Assembly (NCBI GenBank): GCA_030697555.1 | Contig: JAUYPV010000042.1 | Coordinates: forward strand, 1-46,329 | DNA: 46,329 bases | DNA from: Hyphomonadaceae bacterium | GTDB lineage: Bacteria > Pseudomonadota > Alphaproteobacteria > Caulobacterales > Hyphomonadaceae | Reading direction: 5' to 3' | Shown: positions 42,846 to 46,329 of the stretch, piece after piece | How positions within the stretch are numbered: the first letter of the stretch is position 1 | Layout of the letters: each line of letters begins with the position of its first letter | Notes under the pieces: model-generated | Told to the model about the DNA's origin: nothing | Database searches by the model: none | The model's input: only the letters and a program-made list of their open reading frames with translations | Made by a program: the position numbers and the translations under genes

Positions 42846-45686
42846 ATGATGAAGCTTCGCGCCCTCGCCGCCGCCTTGATGGCCGGCGTCGCCCTTGCCG
42901 CCTGCCAGCCCGACGCAAAAACGCCAGCCGCCGCAGGCAGCCTTTCGATCGAGCCGCTGAAATACAGCTTCCGCGAATTGCCCAACGGGTTGCGCGTCTA
43001 CGCGATGCCGGATTCCAACACGGCCAGCGTCTCCGTGGCGGTCTGGTACGATGTTGGCTCGAAGGACGATCCGGCGGGCAGGTCGGGCTTCGCCCACCTC
43101 TTCGAACACCTGATGTTCAAGTCGACCACCAACATGCCGCCGGAAACCTTCGACCGGCTGACCGAGGATGCGGGTGGCTTCAACAACGCCTCCACCTGGA
43201 ACGATTTCACGAACTACTACGAGACCGTCCCCGCCAACCATCTCGAGCGCGTGCTGTGGGGCGAGGCCGACCGCATGGGCTCGCTGGTCGTCGACGAAGC
43301 CAGCTTCAAGTCAGAGCGCGACGTGGTGAAGGAGGAGTTCCGCCAGAGCGTGCTGTCGCAGCCCTATGGCCGGCTCTTCTACCTTTACCTCTATCAGTCG
43401 GGCTTCAACGTTCACCCGTATGGCCGCCCCGGCATTGGCTCGATCGCCGATCTGGACGCCGCCACGGTGCAGGACGTGCGCGCCTTCCATGCCGCGTACT
43501 ACCGGCCGGACAACGCCGTGCTGGTCGTCTCCGGCAATTTCGACCAGGCGCAGCTCGACGGCTACGTCGACAAATACTTCACCGGCATCAAAAGGCCCGA
43601 TCGCCCCATTCCGCGCGTGACCGCCGTGGAACCGGCCCGCACCGAGGCCACAGACCTCACCGTCTACGAAGCCAACGTGCCGCTGCCGGCCGTCATGATG
43701 TCCTGGCCCTCGCCTGAAGCCGAAAGCGAAGACACCGCAGCCATCATGATGCTCGACGCCATCATGACACGCGGCCAGTCCTCGCGGCTCTACCAGGCCA
43801 TGGTCTACGACCAAAAGCTGGCCTCCGATGTCGGCTCCAACCTCGACATAACCGACCAGCCGGGCGTCTACGCCCTCTACGCCATCCTCAGCGACGGCAA
43901 GAGCGCGGACGAGGGCGTCGCGTCGCTGAAAGCGGAAGTCGCCAAGCTGCGCGACAACCCGGTCACCCAGGCGGAACTCGACGAGGCCCGCAACGAGCTG
44001 ATCACCTCGGCTCTTGAGGAGCGCGAGACATCCGATGGCCGCGCCTTCGAACTCGCCCGCTCGGTCATCCTGTTCAAGGACCCGGCCGCCTCCGACAAGA
44101 TCCTCGCCAAGCTCCAGACCGTGAGCGCGGAAGACATCCAGCGCGTCGCGAAAGCGCTGATGGAGGACACCAAATCCGTCACCATCCGCTATCTGCCCGA
44201 GGAACAGCAGAAAGGCGCGGCCGAGGCAGCCTTCGCCGACGCCCCGACCATCGTGGCGACGAAGATCGAAATCGCCGCTGACCAGATCCCGGTCTACACG
44301 CTGGCCCCGGAAGCCTCGCGCGCCAAGCCGCCGGCCGCCGGCCCCGCCGTCGCCGCCAAGGTTCCCGGCTCGACCGAGAAGACGCTGGCCAACGGCCTTC
44401 GCGTCGTCGTGGCGACCAAGCCCGGCCTGCCGCTGGTCAGCGCCAGCCTGCGCATCTCCGCTGGTTCGGCGTTCGACCCGGGCGACAAGGCAGGGCTCGC
44501 CACCATGACCGCGGACCTTGCGACGCGCGGCACGGAAACCCGCTCGGCCACGCAGATCGCCAGCCAGATCGAGAGCCTCGGCGCCTCCATCGCGACCAGC
44601 GCTGGCGCCGACGCCACCGACGTCTCGGTCTCGACCCGGTCCGACAAGGCCAAGGATGTCTTCGCCATCATGGCCGATGTCGTCCAGAACCCAGCCTTCG
44701 CACAGGAAGAGCTGGACCGCGCCCGCCAGGAAGCCCTCGACAACCTGATGGTCTCGCTGCGCCAGCCGCGCGCCATCGGCAGCTTCGCCATGAACCGCGC
44801 CCTCTACGGCGCCGGCCCCTATGGCGGCACGCCTTCGCCCAAATCCATCGGCGCGCTGGCGCAGGCCGATATCGCCGCCTTCCACGATAGCTGGTGGCGG
44901 CCCGACAACGCGGTCCTGGTCATCGCTGGCGACATTTCCCCGGAGAACGGCTTCGCGCTGGCCGAAAGCACGCTCGGCGCCTGGGCCAAACCGGCTTCAC
45001 CCATCGGGAACATGACGGCCGTCTCGAACGAAAACCCTGCGCCACGCGCGCTGGCCATCGACGTGCCGAAAATCGGGCAGGCCGCCGTTTTCCTCGGCCG
45101 CACCGGTCCGGCCCGCACCGACGCCGACTACTTCCCGGCGCTGGTCGCCAACAACGTCCTCGGCGGCGGGTATTCCGCCCGACTGAACGCGGAAATTCGC
45201 ATCAAGCGCGGCCTGTCCTACGGCGCCAACTCGAACATCGCCTCGCGCAAGGCGGCGGGCCCCATCATCGCCGCAGCCCAGACGCGCAACGACGCGGTGC
45301 CGCAGGTCGTCGACCTGATGGTCTCGGAGTTCACGCGACTGGGCGCCCAGCCCATCCCGGCCGACGAACTCACAAACCGCAAGGCCGTGCTGATCGGCGG
45401 CTTCGGCCGGTCGGTCGAGACCACCAGCGGCCTCGCGGGCCAGCTTTCGGCGCTCGCGCAGGTGGGCCTGCCGCTCGACAAGCTGCAGACCTATTCGGCC
45501 GACATCTCCGCGGTGACGCCGGAGCAGGCCGCGGCGGCGGCGAAGACCTACTACGATCCTGGCAAAGCGACGCTCATCGTGGTCGGCGACGCGCAGGTGT
45601 TCTGGAATGGCGTCAAAGGCAAACGCGACGGCTTCGAACGCCTCAGCGTCGACAAGCTCAACCTCGACAGCGCGACACTGAAGTAG
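42846..45686 (+). CDS. M16 zinc metallopeptidase, fused two-unit lipoprotein
   Basis: The 946-residue protein is a lipoprotein (lipobox LAAC, Cys20) of the M16 pitrilysin/processing-peptidase family. The inverted zinc motif is HLFEH (His84, Glu87, His88), with the distal ligand region VDEASFKSERDVVKEEFRQ. Two M16 units of about 450 residues are joined by an Ala/Pro linker around residue 500. The second unit (NGLRVVVATKPG onward) lacks the zinc motif, matching the active/inactive pairing of the family. It likely degrades peptides in the periplasm. The codon before the tandem ATGs is GTG, so start placement is uncertain by a codon. A strong terminator follows. Confidence 0.92.
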   Translation: MMKLRALAAALMAGVALAACQPDAKTPAAAGSLSIEPLKYSFRELPNGLRVYAMPDSNTASVSVAVWYDVGSKDDPAGRSGFAHLFEHLMFKSTTNMPPETFDRLTEDAGGFNNASTWNDFTNYYETVPANHLERVLWGEADRMGSLVVDEASFKSERDVVKEEFRQSVLSQPYGRLFYLYLYQSGFNVHPYGRPGIGSIADLDAATVQDVRAFHAAYYRPDNAVLVVSGNFDQAQLDGYVDKYFTGIKRPDRPIPRVTAVEPARTEATDLTVYEANVPLPAVMMSWPSPEAESEDTAAIMMLDAIMTRGQSSRLYQAMVYDQKLASDVGSNLDITDQPGVYALYAILSDGKSADEGVASLKAEVAKLRDNPVTQAELDEARNELITSALEERETSDGRAFELARSVILFKDPAASDKILAKLQTVSAEDIQRVAKALMEDTKSVTIRYLPEEQQKGAAEAAFADAPTIVATKIEIAADQIPVYTLAPEASRAKPPAAGPAVAAKVPGSTEKTLANGLRVVVATKPGLPLVSASLRISAGSAFDPGDKAGLATMTADLATRGTETRSATQIASQIESLGASIATSAGADATDVSVSTRSDKAKDVFAIMADVVQNPAFAQEELDRARQEALDNLMVSLRQPRAIGSFAMNRALYGAGPYGGTPSPKSIGALAQADIAAFHDSWWRPDNAVLVIAGDISPENGFALAESTLGAWAKPASPIGNMTAVSNENPAPRALAIDVPKIGQAAVFLGRTGPARTDADYFPALVANNVLGGGYSARLNAEIRIKRGLSYGANSNIASRKAAGPIIAAAQTRNDAVPQVVDLMVSEFTRLGAQPIPADELTNRKAVLIGGFGRSVETTSGLAGQLSALAQVGLPLDKLQTYSADISAVTPEQAAAAAKTYYDPGKATLIVVGDAQVFWNGVKGKRDGFERLSVDKLNLDSATLK

Positions 45687-45700
45687 GAATGCGGGACAAG

Positions 45701-45734
45701 CCGGGCGGGATCATACCGATCCCGCCCGGTCTTT
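45701..45734 (+). terminator. Rho-independent terminator after the M16 gene
   Basis: CCGGGCGGGATC (45701-45712) and GATCCCGCCCGG (45718-45729) form a perfect 12-pair stem with loop ATACC, followed by TCTTT. It lies between convergent genes, but the T-run serves only the plus strand. Confidence 0.85.
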
Positions 45735-45742
45735 GCCTCTGG

Positions 45743-46066
45743 CTATTCGGCTGTCTTCTGCGGACAGCCGTTCAGTTCCCCGGCCGGCGTGCCATGCAGC
45801 AGCGCTTCGCCGTGGTGCTCCCAGTATTCGATCTTGCCGTCGGAATAGCGCGACCCTGAAGCCGCGATGATCGCCGGCAATTTGTAGGTTTGGCCGTCCG
45901 CCTTGACCGTCGCAACGGTGAAGCCCTCGTCATAGGTGACGCTGAACGTCTTCCCGTTGGCGCAGGCGAATGTGAATGACTCGGCGTTGGCCTCGGCGGC
46001 TGGCTTGCCTTGTGGCGCGCAGCCGAGCAGCGCAAAGAAACACGAGCAGGCAAGGATGGCCTTCAT
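45743..46066 (-). CDS. MliC-like lipoprotein
   Basis: The 107-residue protein has a lipoprotein signal with lipobox LLGC (Cys16). A small beta domain reads FTFACANGKTFSVTYDEGFTV, QTYKLPAIIAASGSRYSDG and IEYWEHHGEALL. This is the pattern of MliC/PliC, lipoprotein inhibitors of C-type lysozyme; the conserved SGxxY..G loop appears as ASGSRYSDG. The cysteine pair (FACANG and NGCPQ) would be the family disulfide. ATG 46066 is chosen over an upstream TTG at 46078 because it begins the signal peptide. Confidence 0.75.
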   Translation of the reverse strand: MKAILACSCFFALLGCAPQGKPAAEANAESFTFACANGKTFSVTYDEGFTVATVKADGQTYKLPAIIAASGSRYSDGKIEYWEHHGEALLHGTPAGELNGCPQKTAE

Positions 46067-46125
46067 GCGATCCAGCAACGCACGCTGTCAGGCAGAGATC
46101 AACGCAAGTCAGCAGCAGGACTGGC

Positions 46126-46320
46126 CTAGAAGGTCGCCGGCGAAATTCCCATAATGCGAGCCGTCATAGCGACGGCCAGAAGGCTCGCCAGCAGGACCGC
46201 GACCGCGATTGCGCTCGTCACGATCCGCTGTTTCGACTGCTCGGTGTCGGCCCAGGGATCCAGGAAATAAGAGCGGACACTCGGCGGGTCTCCGGCCTCG
46301 TTGAGGAACCAGGGCGTCAT
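46126..46320 (-). CDS. Small single-pass membrane protein
   Basis: The 64-residue protein has a polar N-terminus containing DPWADTEQSKQR and one transmembrane helix at about 34-56, ending in MGISPATF. The family is not recognised. The start is nine bases from the window end, so the ribosome site and any upstream partner cannot be judged. It is followed leftward by the MliC-like gene after a 59-base gap. Confidence 0.55.
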   Translation of the reverse strand: MTPWFLNEAGDPPSVRSYFLDPWADTEQSKQRIVTSAIAVAVLLASLLAVAMTARIMGISPATF

Positions 46321-46329
46321 CCGACCGGC

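Noticed and set aside
1-46329. tRNA, rRNA, CRISPR array, prophage or insertion sequence
   Set aside because: No tRNA T-loop pattern, rRNA-like sequence, regularly spaced repeats, transposase, integrase or phage structural motif was seen on either strand.

Overview
The window is a GC-rich, densely coded chromosomal segment of an alphaproteobacterium, most likely from the Caulobacterales/Hyphomonadales side of the class. That placement is inference. It rests on the xseB-ispA-dxs operon, two sites matching the general-stress sigma factor EcfG (GGAAC-N16-CGTT), clusters of GANTC (CcrM-type) sites, and the style of the intergenic palindromes. I see no tRNA, rRNA, CRISPR, insertion sequence, phage gene or plasmid function. 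47 protein genes are supported, including one 23-codon gene.

Left part (1-13 kb). A palindromic intergenic repeat opens the window. Leftward genes follow: an MmcQ/YjbR protein, a DUF4214-type lipoprotein, a cyclase-family enzyme, and a tight SDR-lipoprotein-pdxH operon. A divergent hot-dog-like protein comes next. A TetR regulator with a palindromic operator is translationally coupled to an FMN-binding split-barrel protein. Then come aroC, a glycine-zipper protein with a structured leader, tlyA, a ZntB/CorA transporter and a Baeyer-Villiger-type flavin monooxygenase. Two small paralogous membrane proteins sit behind an EcfG-type promoter.

Middle (13-31 kb). An acyl-CoA ligase and a GNAT acetyltransferase precede the isoprenoid operon xseB-ispA-dxs, which starts the MEP pathway and builds C10/C15 prenyl diphosphates. 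A histidine phosphatase, a CelD/FemAB-like acetyltransferase, lepB and a metallo-hydrolase follow. The next block holds three YceI-domain proteins, one of them fused to a four-helix di-haem cytochrome b561. YceI proteins bind isoprenoid quinone-like lipids and b561 exchanges electrons with quinols, so a quinone-linked envelope role is a reasonable inference. A Sua5/YrdC tRNA-modification gene lies within two dense GANTC clusters. Behind it is a 23-residue Lys/Ala peptide gene with a strong ribosome site, then a structured, terminator-ending region that could be a small RNA.

Right part (31-46 kb). An SPFH-like membrane protein is paired with a methionine aminopeptidase paralogue. Next are a GlcD-type FAD oxidase with a small secreted protein, a second SDR and a DedA protein. 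A DUF1800/DUF1501 pair, both with Tat signals, is followed by a 1078-residue propeller-amidohydrolase, a hemerythrin gene with a second EcfG-type promoter, a fused-dimer M16 peptidase lipoprotein, an MliC-like lipoprotein and a small membrane protein.

No classical defence or biosynthetic island is present. The most novel-looking items are the stress-promoter small-protein pair, the peptide/structured-RNA region at 28.7-29.0 kb, the b561-YceI cluster, the GANTC clusters and the structured leader at 8063-8106.
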